A stretch of DNA of 64,000 nucleotides from Jeotgalicoccus coquinae (GCF_014207425.1 NZ_JACHFF010000001.1:682001-746000); one strand, 5' to 3'. Numbered from the stretch's first letter, positions 16,984-25,670 are shown. Program-made: numbers and translations. Notes: generated by a model from the sequence alone, not told the origin.

Positions 16984-17020
16984 ATAATAACCCCTTTGTT
17001 TATCTTTGTTTTAAGTTTTA

Positions 17021-18211
17021 TTAATTTTCAAGACGACCCAGCACAACATCTCCTAAAGTCTTCGCACTGATTAAGAGCGAATCTTCATGTACATCAAATT
17101 TAGGATGGTGGTTAGGATAAGGATTTTCAACGCCTTCAGGTTTTGAGCCTACATGAATAAAAGTTCCGGGTGTTTTCTGGGTATAATATGCAAAATCTTC
17201 CGAACCGCTGGATGGTTTCGGATGCACAATCTCAGTAATATAAGCACCGACACTTTCAGATAGAATATCTTCTACATATTGAGTTTCCTCGGGATGGTTG
17301 TATGCAACAGGGTAGTCGTAAACATAATCGAGGTTACATTTAACATCGAATGAGCTTTCGATACCTTTGGCAATTTTTTTCATTGCTTCATGAGCAGGGA
17401 CTTTATTGTCTTCATTTAAGTAACGGACTGTCCCGCGCAATGTCACTTTATCCTGTATAACGTTGTATCCGCCCGGAGCATCAAATGCAGTGACAGATAC
17501 GACGACTGAATCCATCGGATCCATACGTCGTGAAACGATAGTCTGGGCTTCTGTCACAAAATAAGCGCCGGCAACAAGTGCGTCATGCGTCGTATGGGGC
17601 ATAGCACCGTGTCCGCCGGAACCCTGAATAGTTAAATCAAAGTTTGAACGTCCGGCCATTGAGTTCCCGGATATCAGACCGACTTCCCCAACATCGAGCA
17701 TTGGGAAAATATGAATACCGTATACTTCATCCAGATCATCAAGTATTCCTGATTCTACGATACTCTTCGCACCGCCCGGCGGTACTTCTTCAGCATGCTG
17801 ATGAATGAGTTTTATCGTACCGTTCCATTCATCTTTTAATTCAATCAGTGCTTCACCCAGGTGGAGCAGATAAGCGGTATGTACATCGTGCCCGCAGGCG
17901 TGCATTACACCGTCATTTTTAGATTTAAACGGTATATCAGTTTCTTCCTGAATCGGCAGTGCGTCAAAGTCAGCCCGGAGTCCTATAGTTTTGCCCGGAG
18001 CCCTGCCGCTGATTTCAACGATAATACCGTAACCGTTTCCAACATTGGCAGTAACTTTAACATCTTTATCCTTATAAAAATTTTCGATAAATTTTGCTGT
18101 GTTTTTTTCTTTAAATGAAAGTTCCGGGTTAGCATGCAGATGCCTTCTCGTTTCAATCATTTCCTGTTCTTTTGATTCCAGTTTACTGAAAAGTTTTTCT
18201 TTTAAACTCAA
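17021..18211 (-). CDS. M20D family amidohydrolase (N-acyl amino acid / aminobenzoyl-glutamate type)
   Basis: A 396-residue metallopeptidase. Metal ligands are visible in MHACGHDVHTAY (Cys/His), IHQHAEEVPPGG (Glu) and the late PSSGSEDFAYY (dinuclear-site Glu/Asp region). GGHGAMPH marks the dimerisation/lid domain. The N-terminus RRHLHANPELSFKE is standard for the IAA-amino acid hydrolase/hippuricase/N-acetyl-diaminopimelate deacetylase group. The exact substrate cannot be told. It is the first gene of a minus-strand operon with the two small membrane proteins, so it probably hydrolyses what they import. Translation starts at TTG (18211), eight bases after GGGGG. Confidence 0.85.
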   Translation of the reverse strand: MSLKEKLFSKLESKEQEMIETRRHLHANPELSFKEKNTAKFIENFYKDKDVKVTANVGNGYGIIVEISGRAPGKTIGLRADFDALPIQEETDIPFKSKNDGVMHACGHDVHTAYLLHLGEALIELKDEWNGTIKLIHQHAEEVPPGGAKSIVESGILDDLDEVYGIHIFPMLDVGEVGLISGNSMAGRSNFDLTIQGSGGHGAMPHTTHDALVAGAYFVTEAQTIVSRRMDPMDSVVVSVTAFDAPGGYNVIQDKVTLRGTVRYLNEDNKVPAHEAMKKIAKGIESSFDVKCNLDYVYDYPVAYNHPEETQYVEDILSESVGAYITEIVHPKPSSGSEDFAYYTQKTPGTFIHVGSKPEGVENPYPNHHPKFDVHEDSLLISAKTLGDVVLGRLEN

Positions 18212-18279
18212 TTTTGAATCCCCCTTTGTATATATGGACTTAGTCTAGCACTGGAAAAATAAAATGACAAACTAAACTA

Positions 18280-18362
18280 TTTATTCTGAAATTTAAGTTT
18301 AAAATTACAATTATGTCGTAATTATGACATTTAACTTCTTTTTTTCGTTTATTCTGAAATTT
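18280..18362. promoter_or_regulatory. Divergent control region with direct and inverted repeats
   Basis: Between the divergent amidohydrolase and lipoprotein genes, TTTATTCTGAAATTT occurs twice (18280-18294 and 18348-18362). Between them is an interrupted palindrome ATGTC/GACAT near 18313-18330. This is the arrangement expected for cooperative repressor binding. Promoter hexamers could not be assigned with confidence in this AT-rich DNA. Confidence 0.35.
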
Positions 18363-18423
18363 TTAGGGAATGTGAAATTATATAAATCGAGTTATTTATT
18401 TATAAAAGAAGGGGAGGATATTT

Positions 18424-19674
18424 ATCAGGTATTTACTGCTGTTATTTGCAAGTTTTCTATTTCTGGCAGGTTGCGGATCCGATAATTCTGAAGAACCAGC
18501 AGACGATGGCACAGAAGAAGTAGAAGAAACAGAAGATGAGGGTTCAGAAGAATCAGTGGATGACAAAGAAGGTACAGGCTCTGACGAAGAAGCGGATACT
18601 GATACTGAAGGAACTGATTCAGAATCAGAAGGGGATGCATCAGACGAAGAATCAGATGAGGAATCAGAAGATACGACTGGTGAGGACAGATCAAATGAAG
18701 ATTCGGAGAGAGACGATGAAGCAGAAGAAGAATCCGGGACAGAGGAAGATGATTCATCAGACAGCTCTTCTTCAGATGAAGATTCAGCATCTGCTGCATC
18801 AAAAGACTCTGACAGTGAAGAAGGCACAGAAGAAGATGACTCGGACGGTGAAGATAGTTTATCTGCAGAAACTGATTCAGATGATGCAGAGCAGTCGCAG
18901 TCAGCAGGGATCAATTTCGATGTGGCAAAAGAACAGATTACCGGTCTTGACGGTACAGAAATGACTTCAATGTTTGAACTTAACTCAGGTATAGGCGCAA
19001 TGCTCGACAGTGCGGATGAATCAGATGCATCTGTTGAAGATATTTTAATGCCGAAAGAAGATGTTACTACGTATTATGCAGAGACATTTATGGTAATTAA
19101 TATGTTCACAGGAGATTCAGAACAGCCGGCTGACAGTGATGCTGCAGGACTGACAGCAGAAATCGATGAGTCGGAAGACTTTGAAATATTCTCGGGCATG
19201 TATGATGCGGCACAGGATGCGATAGTGCCATATGCTTATGCAAATACAGATTCATTATTTGTTTATGAAAGCGGAATGTGGAACGATTACACAGGCCAGG
19301 CTGATGCAGATGAAGTTTACTATGCATCATATTCAAACCTGTATGATGCATTTATGGAAAGTGCTGACGTAATGAATGTTTCAGAAGACGATGAATATTA
19401 TTACGTGCATAATATCGGGACAGAATCAGTATTACATGACACGTTCGGGAAACTGTTCAGCGTTGAATTTACAAACGCAGATCTTGAAAAACAGAAAAAT
19501 GGCGTAGTGGGTGTTATCGATAAGGAAAATAATGAATTACTTAAAATTGCTTATCTGTCATACGCACCCGGTTTGAATGAAGGCGAGGAATTATTCATTG
19601 AAGTATCATCAATCCTTGATGATTACGGTGAATTCGATGATGGTATCACGGTGCCTGAAGGGCTTTATGAGTAG
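18424..19674 (+). CDS. Acidic-linker lipoprotein with apparent ATC start
   Basis: From a GGGGAGG ribosome binding site (18411-18417), the in-frame reading is ATC-AGG-TAT-TTA-CTG, giving a perfect lipoprotein signal: (M)RYLLLLFASFLFLAGC, with lipobox LAGC at residues 14-17. No ATG, GTG or TTG lies at a sensible distance. The next ATG (18556) would remove the signal peptide and begin inside low-complexity sequence. Residues about 20-160 are a Glu/Asp/Ser linker encoded by GAA/GAT/TCA repeats. About 161-416 form a folded domain with alternating strands (for example SLFVYESGMWNDYTG and EYYYVHNIGTESVL), vaguely like DUF6612-type surface lipoproteins. The function is unknown. Either ATC initiates or the gene carries an ATG-to-ATC change. 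Confidence 0.75.
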   Translation: MRYLLLLFASFLFLAGCGSDNSEEPADDGTEEVEETEDEGSEESVDDKEGTGSDEEADTDTEGTDSESEGDASDEESDEESEDTTGEDRSNEDSERDDEAEEESGTEEDDSSDSSSSDEDSASAASKDSDSEEGTEEDDSDGEDSLSAETDSDDAEQSQSAGINFDVAKEQITGLDGTEMTSMFELNSGIGAMLDSADESDASVEDILMPKEDVTTYYAETFMVINMFTGDSEQPADSDAAGLTAEIDESEDFEIFSGMYDAAQDAIVPYAYANTDSLFVYESGMWNDYTGQADADEVYYASYSNLYDAFMESADVMNVSEDDEYYYVHNIGTESVLHDTFGKLFSVEFTNADLEKQKNGVVGVIDKENNELLKIAYLSYAPGLNEGEELFIEVSSILDDYGEFDDGITVPEGLYE

Positions 19675-19737
19675 TATTGAATACAGTAATCAGATGAATT
19701 GAAAAACAATATAGGTGTTTAAAATAAAACTCTTATT

Positions 19738-19769
19738 CCGTAATCTAAACATTAGATTACGGTTTTTTT
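19738..19769 (+). terminator. Terminator after the acidic lipoprotein gene
   Basis: An 11-bp perfect stem, CCGTAATCTAA (19738-19748) with TTAGATTACGG (19752-19762), followed by seven T. Confidence 0.95.
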
Positions 19770-19953
19770 ATTTTCACATAAAGTTATCATTCTGCGAAAT
19801 CTTCTTTTTTTACTCCGGTTTTCAAATAATACAACATTTTCATTTCATTCTTTTGAAAACTGTTTATATTTAACCGCAAATTTTAAATTTATGCGATTTT
19901 ACAACAATTTAACGGCGGCTTATATTGTGATTATCACGAGCTGGAGGTTAAAA

Positions 19954-20667
19954 ATGACTCTTATCATTGTAATGGGCGGTCTGGTTTCATCTTTCCTTTA
20001 CGCATTGACGCAGTCCGACAGCATTTCTTTTTTAACGAGAAGAAGCCGTTGTGATACGTGTTCAAAACATTTAAAAGTCACAGACTTGATTCCGGTCATC
20101 AGCTATATAAAAAACCGCGGACGCTGCAGTTATTGCCGCGCAGCAATTTCGGTTAACTATTTAATGGTTGAAATATTGACAATTATATTGTTTATTCTGC
20201 CGTTAATCGTTCCGCCCAGTTATGACAATATGCTTCTTTATTATCTGCTTGTCAGCATTCTTATTCCTCTTTCTGTTTATGATTTCGATACACTCCTGAT
20301 TCCAACCCATATGCTCATATTGCTTTTCGTGTGCGGACTGTTTTTAACCGGCCTTGAATTTATGGATACGGGAGTCGATTTAATGTCGGTAATTATCCTC
20401 CATATTTTTTATATTTTGTTTAAAGACAAAATCGGTTACGGAGATATTCAGCTGTTTTCAATATTAACGATGATTACACCATTTGATTTTTTCATCTTCA
20501 CATTTCTGTTCACATATATTATCGGGGGGATTTCAGTTATCATTCTGGATCTTTTTGAAACGCCGCGGATTACAAAGGTGCCCTTAGTACCGTTTATCGC
20601 CGCAAGTTTGTTTACAACGTTTTATCTGTACGCTGATTTTATCGATATTTACTATGGAGGGTTTTAA
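19954..20667 (+). CDS. comC: Prepilin peptidase ComC
   Basis: A 237-residue type IV leader peptidase. It keeps the cytoplasmic zinc-type CxxC pairs (RCDTCSK and RCSYCRA). Both catalytic aspartates are present, in YDFDTLLIP and in the GxGD motif GYGDIQLF. About seven membrane segments follow. It cleaves and methylates the leader peptides of ComG pseudopilins in the DNA-uptake machine. The ATG at 19954 is chosen because CTGGAGG lies just upstream; an upstream ATG in the same frame has no ribosome binding site. The stop overlaps the radC start (TAATG). The 184 bases between the upstream terminator and this gene hold an inverted repeat TTTTCAA/TTGAAAA but no clear promoter. Confidence 0.9.
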   Translation: MTLIIVMGGLVSSFLYALTQSDSISFLTRRSRCDTCSKHLKVTDLIPVISYIKNRGRCSYCRAAISVNYLMVEILTIILFILPLIVPPSYDNMLLYYLLVSILIPLSVYDFDTLLIPTHMLILLFVCGLFLTGLEFMDTGVDLMSVIILHIFYILFKDKIGYGDIQLFSILTMITPFDFFIFTFLFTYIIGGISVIILDLFETPRITKVPLVPFIAASLFTTFYLYADFIDIYYGGF

Positions 20668-21353
20668 TGACTGGTGAACTGCTTATAAGGGAAATGCATG
20701 ATTCTGATAAACCCCGGGAGCGTTTGATTAACTACGGGCCCGATAAATTAACAAACCAGGAATTGCTGGCAATACTGATTAATACGGGTAACCGCAATGA
20801 ATCAAGCATCAGCCTGGCCAATAAAATACTGAGGAACCTGCAGTCTGTGCGCGAACTGCGGGACATAACATATGAAGAACTGACTGCGATTAATGGCATC
20901 GGCAAGGCAAAAGCAATTACTATACTCGCTTTTATAGAACTCGCTGTCAGGATGCATACGCATTCCAGAGAAGAGGACAAATATATTCGTTCGCCAAAAG
21001 ATGTGACTGATATTTTAATGGAGAAGGTCAGGTATTACAATCAGGAGCATTTTATCGTGCTGTATTTAACGACAAAAAATATGGTAATAGAAGAAAAGAC
21101 ATTATTTATTGGTTCTCTCAATTCGAGCATCGTCCATCCGCGCGAAATATTCAGAGAAGCGGTTAAACGCAGTGCAGCTGCTTTTGTCTGTGTTCATAAT
21201 CATCCCAGCGGAGATCCGACGCCGTCTCAGGAAGATATTGAAGTGACAAAAAGATTGAGAGAATGCGGTGAGTTAATAGGAGTGGATTTCCTCGATCATA
21301 TAATTATCGGCGACGGCAAGTACGTATCACTGAAAGAAATGAACTATATTTAA
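20667..21353 (+). CDS. radC: RadC family JAB/MPN-domain protein
   Basis: A 228-residue protein with an N-terminal helix-hairpin-helix (INGIGKAKAI, about residues 75-84) and a C-terminal JAB metalloprotease-like domain. The zinc motif is VHNHPSGDPTPSQED. The role is unclear; the original link to DNA repair is disputed and the family is associated with competence and recombination genes. It overlaps comC by one base, as in related genomes. In staphylococci mreC usually follows; here 13 kb intervene. Confidence 0.92.
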   Translation: MTGELLIREMHDSDKPRERLINYGPDKLTNQELLAILINTGNRNESSISLANKILRNLQSVRELRDITYEELTAINGIGKAKAITILAFIELAVRMHTHSREEDKYIRSPKDVTDILMEKVRYYNQEHFIVLYLTTKNMVIEEKTLFIGSLNSSIVHPREIFREAVKRSAAAFVCVHNHPSGDPTPSQEDIEVTKRLRECGELIGVDFLDHIIIGDGKYVSLKEMNYI

Positions 21354-21366
21354 TGGAGGCTGGTGT

Positions 21367-21729
21367 ATGGGATTGGATATGTATTTATTACTGGAAGATA
21401 TTGAAACAGGAGAATTAATCGAATACAGCTACTACAGAAAATTTAATGCACTGCAGGGATATTTTGAACAGAATTATAATATTGCGAATCCGGGGAAAAT
21501 ATTATTAAAAGATGATATTATGTCCGATTTATATATCAGACTGAATGAAATCAGATATTCACCTGAAAAAGCGAACCTGCTGCTGCCTTCATACCCGGGG
21601 CCGTTTTTCGGAACATATGAATACGACAGACTGTACCATTCATATGTAAATCAGGCAGCAATAGATTTTTACCATGCAAAATTTATAGATTATAAGAAAT
21701 ATAAATTATATTATGCATCGGACTGGTGA
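21367..21729 (+). CDS. Hypothetical protein of unknown function (120 aa)
   Basis: The protein is 120 residues, rich in Tyr (about 15%) and soluble, with no membrane segment or known motif. The MGLDMYL N-terminus is shared by a scattered group of phage and chromosomal hypothetical proteins, but I do not recognise a domain. GGAGG precedes the ATG and the gene starts 13 bases after radC, so it probably belongs to the comC-radC transcript. A weak hairpin follows. Confidence 0.6.
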   Translation: MGLDMYLLLEDIETGELIEYSYYRKFNALQGYFEQNYNIANPGKILLKDDIMSDLYIRLNEIRYSPEKANLLLPSYPGPFFGTYEYDRLYHSYVNQAAIDFYHAKFIDYKKYKLYYASDW

Positions 21730-21752
21730 TGCATCGAAAGTATTGTAAACTT

Positions 21753-21785
21753 AACCGCCGTGTATATTATATGGCGGTTCTTATG
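21753..21785 (+). terminator. Possible terminator after the comC-radC unit
   Basis: AACCGCC (21753-21759) pairs with GGCGGTT (21773-21779) over an AT-rich loop, but the following bases (CTTATGTTTG) are only a poor T tract. Confidence 0.45.
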
Positions 21786-21792
21786 TTTGTTA

Positions 21793-21904
21793 TTCTTATG
21801 CATAAGAAAACATTATCATAAAATAATCAAATGTATTGTATTTACCTATGTATATCTGATATATTATTGTTGTAAACAGTCCCTGTAGGGACAAAATTAG
21901 TCCC
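21793..21904 (+). promoter_or_regulatory. cggR-gapA promoter with CggR operator
   Basis: The promoter TTGTAT (21836-21841), 18 bp, TATATT (21860-21865) is followed by GTCCCTGTAGGGAC (21879-21892) and a further GTCCC (21900-21904). The CggR operator of B. subtilis is built from GGGAC/GTCCC elements placed downstream of the promoter, so this is probably the autoregulatory roadblock site. Further upstream a perfect 16-bp palindrome TTCTTATGCATAAGAA (21793-21808) has no assigned role. Confidence 0.65.
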
Positions 21905-21929
21905 ATTAAGATATGAGGGGGTTGAATCA

Positions 21930-22946
21930 ATGTGGCAGAGTTTGATTGACATCCAGAAAAGTATTGTACCTGATATGTTATCTCACATGCTCAAGCGGCT
22001 GAATATATTAAGCTGTATTAAGAATGAACAGCCTATTGGCAGAAGAACATTGGCCAGGGAACTTGGGATGACTGAAAGAGTTTTACGCAGTGAAGTTGAT
22101 AACCTTTTGGAATTGGACTTAATAAAAGTTGAATCGAAAGGTATTTCCATCTCGGAAAGCGGCAGACAGACTTTAATTAATGTCGAACCGTTTCTAACTT
22201 TAATAGAGAACCGTGATGATCTGGCACTGCAGCTGAAAGAAAAATATTCTTTAAAAGATATATTTGTAGTCAGGGGAGATGCTGATCATAATTCATTGGT
22301 TAAAGAAGAATTGGTCAGATTAATGGCAGGGGAACTGACTGCGAACCTGTTAAACGGAACGATTGTTTCTGTCGCAGGAGGTTCTACTATGGCTTTGGTC
22401 AGTAAGTTTTTAAAACCGAAGCATGACAACTTATTATTCATTCCTGCCAGAGGCGGCCTTGGAGAAGATGTTGCGTTACAGGCGAACTCGATAGTGAGCC
22501 GTCTTGCCGAGGCGACATCAGGAGAACACCGGATGCTTTACGCTCCGGACAGTATCAGTAAAGCTTCTTTGGAACTCTTAAAAGAAGAACCGATGGTCAG
22601 GGAGATTATCGATTTAAATAAACGTTCATCGCTGGTGATTCACGGTATCGGAGACGCACTGCAGATGGCATCGCGAAGAAATGTCACTCCGGATGTGATT
22701 TCGAAACTGGAAAATGACAATGCAGTGGGTGAAGTTTTCGGGTTTTACTTTGATGCCGACGGAAACGTAGTCCATAAGGTAGATACTATTGGACTGCAGC
22801 TGGCAGACCTTAAAAATAAAGATTCTATTTTTGCCGTCGCAGGCGGAGATGGAAAAAAAGAAGCAGTAAAAGCATATTTGAAACTGGCACCGGAAAATAC
22901 AATTTTATTTATAGATGAAGTAATAGCAGAACACTTATTAGGATAA
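21930..22946 (+). CDS. cggR: Central glycolytic genes regulator CggR
   Basis: A 338-residue SorC-family repressor. The N-terminal winged helix (about residues 20-85) contains [20 protein letters not shown]. The sugar-phosphate-binding domain contains [12 protein letters not shown] and [11 protein letters not shown]. CggR represses gapA and is released by fructose-1,6-bisphosphate. It is the first gene of the operon, 19 bases before gapA, with GGGGG as ribosome binding site and its own operator upstream. The placement next to gapA makes the call firm. Confidence 0.93.
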   Translation: MWQSLIDIQKSIVPDMLSHMLKRLNILSCIKNEQPIGRRTLARELGMTERVLRSEVDNLLELDLIKVESKGISISESGRQTLINVEPFLTLIENRDDLALQLKEKYSLKDIFVVRGDADHNSLVKEELVRLMAGELTANLLNGTIVSVAGGSTMALVSKFLKPKHDNLLFIPARGGLGEDVALQANSIVSRLAEATSGEHRMLYAPDSISKASLELLKEEPMVREIIDLNKRSSLVIHGIGDALQMASRRNVTPDVISKLENDNAVGEVFGFYFDADGNVVHKVDTIGLQLADLKNKDSIFAVAGGDGKKEAVKAYLKLAPENTILFIDEVIAEHLLG

Positions 22947-22965
22947 TATAAGGGAGGCCATATTA

Positions 22966-23964
22966 ATGGTTAGAGTAGCAATTAATGGATTTGGAAGAAT
23001 TGGCAGACTTGCAGCAAGAGAAATTCAAAATTATGAAGATATGGAAGTAGTTGCAGTTAATGATTTAACGGATGACGACTTTTTAGCACACTTGTTCAAA
23101 TATGATTCAACTCAGGGGCGTTTTGACGGAGATATCGAAGTACTCGAAAACGGCTTTAAGATTAACGACCGTGAAGTAAAATCATTCACTGAAAAAGATC
23201 CTGCCAACTTGCCTTGGGGAGATCTTGATATTGATATCGTACTTGAATGTACAGGATTTTTCACTGACGAAAAAGATGCGGGAAAACATCTTGATGCCGG
23301 TGCTAAAAAAGTATTAATTTCGGCACCTGGTAAAGGCGATATGAAAACAATTGTTTACGGTGTAAATGAAAATACGCTTGATGGTAGTGAGAAAATAGTT
23401 TCAGCAGCATCATGTACTACAAACTGTCTGGCACCTGTCGTTAAAGTTCTGAATGATGAATTCGGGATTAAACAGGGTCTGATGACTACAATCCATGCGT
23501 ATACGGGAGACCAGAACACATTGGATGCGCCACATGCAAAAGGCGATTACCGCCGTGCACGTGCAGCAGCAGAAAACATCGTGCCTAACTCTACAGGTGC
23601 AGCGAAAGCAATCGGTCTTGTACTGCCTGAACTTAAAGGTAAACTGGACGGCGGTGCGCAGCGTGTTCCGGTAGCAACCGGCTCATTGACAGAAGTGACT
23701 GTAACATTGGATAAAAAAGTTTCAGCTGAAGAGGTAAATACTGCGATGAAGAATGCAGCAAATCCTTCATTCGGCTATAATGAAGATGAAATTGTATCGA
23801 CTGATATTATCGGCATCAAAGAAGGTTCGCTGTTTGACGCAACTCAGACACGCGTACTTGAAGTAGATGGCAATCAGCTTGTGAGAGCCGTTGCATGGTA
23901 TGACAATGAAATGTCTTATACTGCACAGCTTGTACGTACTTTAAACCATTTGGTAACACAATAA
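22966..23964 (+). CDS. gapA: Glyceraldehyde-3-phosphate dehydrogenase, type I
   Basis: The 332-residue enzyme converts glyceraldehyde-3-phosphate, phosphate and NAD+ to 1,3-bisphosphoglycerate. The NAD-binding N-terminus is [15 protein letters not shown]; the active-site Cys is in [12 protein letters not shown] with His in [10 protein letters not shown]. The acidic residue after strand 2 (AVNDLTD) and Pro in [13 protein letters not shown] favour NAD over NADP, hence glycolytic rather than gluconeogenic. It is under CggR. A strong terminator follows at once, so pgk, tpiA, gpmI and eno are not in this operon, unlike the usual layout in Bacilli. Confidence 0.97.
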   Translation: MVRVAINGFGRIGRLAAREIQNYEDMEVVAVNDLTDDDFLAHLFKYDSTQGRFDGDIEVLENGFKINDREVKSFTEKDPANLPWGDLDIDIVLECTGFFTDEKDAGKHLDAGAKKVLISAPGKGDMKTIVYGVNENTLDGSEKIVSAASCTTNCLAPVVKVLNDEFGIKQGLMTTIHAYTGDQNTLDAPHAKGDYRRARAAAENIVPNSTGAAKAIGLVLPELKGKLDGGAQRVPVATGSLTEVTVTLDKKVSAEEVNTAMKNAANPSFGYNEDEIVSTDIIGIKEGSLFDATQTRVLEVDGNQLVRAVAWYDNEMSYTAQLVRTLNHLVTQ

Positions 23965-23977
23965 TAAACGTGGCATG

Positions 23978-24005
23978 ACGGGTGGATATTCCACCCGTTT
24001 TTTTA
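23978..24005 (+). terminator. Terminator after gapA
   Basis: An 8-bp perfect stem, ACGGGTGG (23978-23985) with CCACCCGT (23991-23998), followed by T. Confidence 0.92.
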
Positions 24006-24063
24006 TTTGATTAAATTATTTCTGACCTGTATATGAAAGTAAATGAAATCATTGATCCGACAG

Positions 24064-24100
24064 TAAAAGCACCTCGGTTGTTATTTCAGCGGGGTGCTTA
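24064..24100 (-). terminator. Terminator of the K+ channel gene
   Basis: AAGCACC (24067-24073) pairs with GGTGCTT (24093-24099), with extra pairs inside. On the minus strand it is followed by TTTTACTG, just after the stop. Confidence 0.6.
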
Positions 24101-24105
24101 TTAAA

Positions 24106-24519
24106 TCAGTTTTCTTTTAAATTTTTGTTCACTTCACTTACGAATATTACAGTGGGAGTGACAACGCCGAGAAAACCTTCAAATAATGAAATATACCGTA
24201 TGGGACCGATTGGATTTAAGTCACCGTAACCGATAGAAAGCAGGGTGGACCCGCTGTAATATATCATTTCAGCAAAGTCATGATCTTTCATGACAGTGCC
24301 CTGATTACTGTCTATTAATATTGGTGTTGAAAAAGACATCACAAAATATATTAGCGCAAAGATTATTGTGAGAGAAATCATTACTGTAAAAATATAAAGA
24401 TAAAGCGGCCATTGCAGAGAAAAATTATGTGTATTTTTCATTTCTCCTTTTTTCTTCGCGAATGCACCGATTTGAAACAGGAAAAATAATATAAACAGAG
24501 TCAAAATTACGTGGGACAT
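24106..24519 (-). CDS. Two-TM potassium channel family protein
   Basis: A 137-residue membrane protein with a first segment at the N-terminus, a second around residues 38-65, then the pore loop STLLSIGYGDLNP. This holds the K+ selectivity filter signature GYGD. A last hydrophobic helix (SLFEGFLGVVTPTVIFV) follows. No RCK/TrkA-N domain is attached. It probably passes K+ passively; gating is unknown. GGGAGTG precedes the ATG. It is a single gene, convergent with gapA. Confidence 0.8.
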   Translation of the reverse strand: MSHVILTLFILFFLFQIGAFAKKKGEMKNTHNFSLQWPLYLYIFTVMISLTIIFALIYFVMSFSTPILIDSNQGTVMKDHDFAEMIYYSGSTLLSIGYGDLNPIGPIRYISLFEGFLGVVTPTVIFVSEVNKNLKEN

Positions 24520-24775
24520 CTAATCACTCCCGAAAGGTTACATGCAGTAACACACCTGAATGTATATTGATTTATAAATTCCCTGTTTCACGGGTGATAA
24601 AACTCTCATTTACACGGGAACTTATTTAACTGTGAGGAGTAGTGAAATTTAATCGTATATAGTACTGTCATAATTGTATGCTCCCTGAAATTGCAGTCTG
24701 TTCTGATGAGGAATATACTTGTATAATAATAGTAAAGAGAGTTATCCATACTATATATTACCGGAGGTTATTTAT

Positions 24776-25624
24776 ATGCAGCATGTGAAATTAAACAATG
24801 GTATTAAGATGCCGATTGAAGGTTACGGCGTGTTCCAGGTCGATCCTGCAGAAACAGAACGCTGTGTTCTTGATGCACTTGAAGTGGGTTACCTCAGTCT
24901 TGATACCGCAGCAACATACGGTAACGAGGAAGGTGTCGGCAGTGCAATTAAAAAGAGTGGTGTGCCGCGTGGAGAGATTTTCCTGACGAGTAAACTGTGG
25001 GTTGCAGACCAGGGCTATGAGAAAGCCAAAAAAGCATTTGAAAAAACTTTGGAAAAATTAGGTACAGATTACCTTGATCTGTATTTAATACACCAGCCGC
25101 TTGGAGACTATTACGGTTCATGGCGTGCAATGGAAGAACTTTATAAAGAAGGCAAAATTAAAGCAATTGGTGTGTCGAACTTTGATTCAACACGTCTGGT
25201 TGACCTGATTGTTAATAATGAAGTAGTACCCGCTCTGAACCAGATTGAACTTCACCCGTTCCTGCAGCAGAAAGATGCTCAGAAAGTCATGAAAGAATAC
25301 GGGGTGAAAGTGGAATCATGGGGACCGCTTGCTGAAGCAAAACACGGTATTCTAGACGATGAAATGCTGAATGAAATTGCAGCCAAGCATAACAAAACGG
25401 TCGCTCAGATTATTTTAAGATGGCATCTGGAACAGGACATTATTATTATTCCTAAATCTGTCCGTAAAGAGCGTATGGAAGAAAACCTTGATGTCCATGA
25501 CTTTAAACTTGATGAAGCTGACATGGAGAAAATTGCAGCACTGGACGGTAAGCATCCCCGCATTGTAGATTACAATATTATGGATATTGTTACCGGTATG
25601 AACAGTTCAAAAACACCTGAATAA
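24776..25624 (+). CDS. Aldo/keto reductase (AKR5-like, YtbE/YvgN type)
   Basis: A 282-residue (alpha/beta)8 oxidoreductase. Residues of the catalytic tetrad are visible: Asp and Tyr in LDTAATYGNEEGVG, Lys in TSKLWV and His in LIHQPLGDYYG. NADPH-binding motifs IPKSVRKERMEENL and GVSNFD are typical. Relatives reduce glyoxal, methylglyoxal and 2,5-diketogluconate; the physiological substrate is unknown. The ATG at 24776 follows CCGGAGG; the longer frame from 24719 passes through the ribosome binding site and a TATAAT at 24722-24727 that is probably the -10. It is a single gene with a terminator. Confidence 0.88.
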   Translation: MQHVKLNNGIKMPIEGYGVFQVDPAETERCVLDALEVGYLSLDTAATYGNEEGVGSAIKKSGVPRGEIFLTSKLWVADQGYEKAKKAFEKTLEKLGTDYLDLYLIHQPLGDYYGSWRAMEELYKEGKIKAIGVSNFDSTRLVDLIVNNEVVPALNQIELHPFLQQKDAQKVMKEYGVKVESWGPLAEAKHGILDDEMLNEIAAKHNKTVAQIILRWHLEQDIIIIPKSVRKERMEENLDVHDFKLDEADMEKIAALDGKHPRIVDYNIMDIVTGMNSSKTPE

Positions 25625-25633
25625 TATATTGTG

Positions 25634-25670
25634 AGGCTCCATTTCGAATGTATCGGAATGGAGTCTTTTA
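25634..25670 (+). terminator. Terminator after the aldo/keto reductase gene
   Basis: GGCTCCATT (25635-25643) pairs with AATGGAGTC (25657-25665) and runs into TTTTA. Confidence 0.75.

Noticed and set aside
18396-18914. Ser-rich antisense ORF (172 aa) and other long frames opposite the acidic lipoprotein
   Set aside because: They mirror the GAA/GAT/TCA repeats of the linker; they have no ribosome binding site and no independent support.
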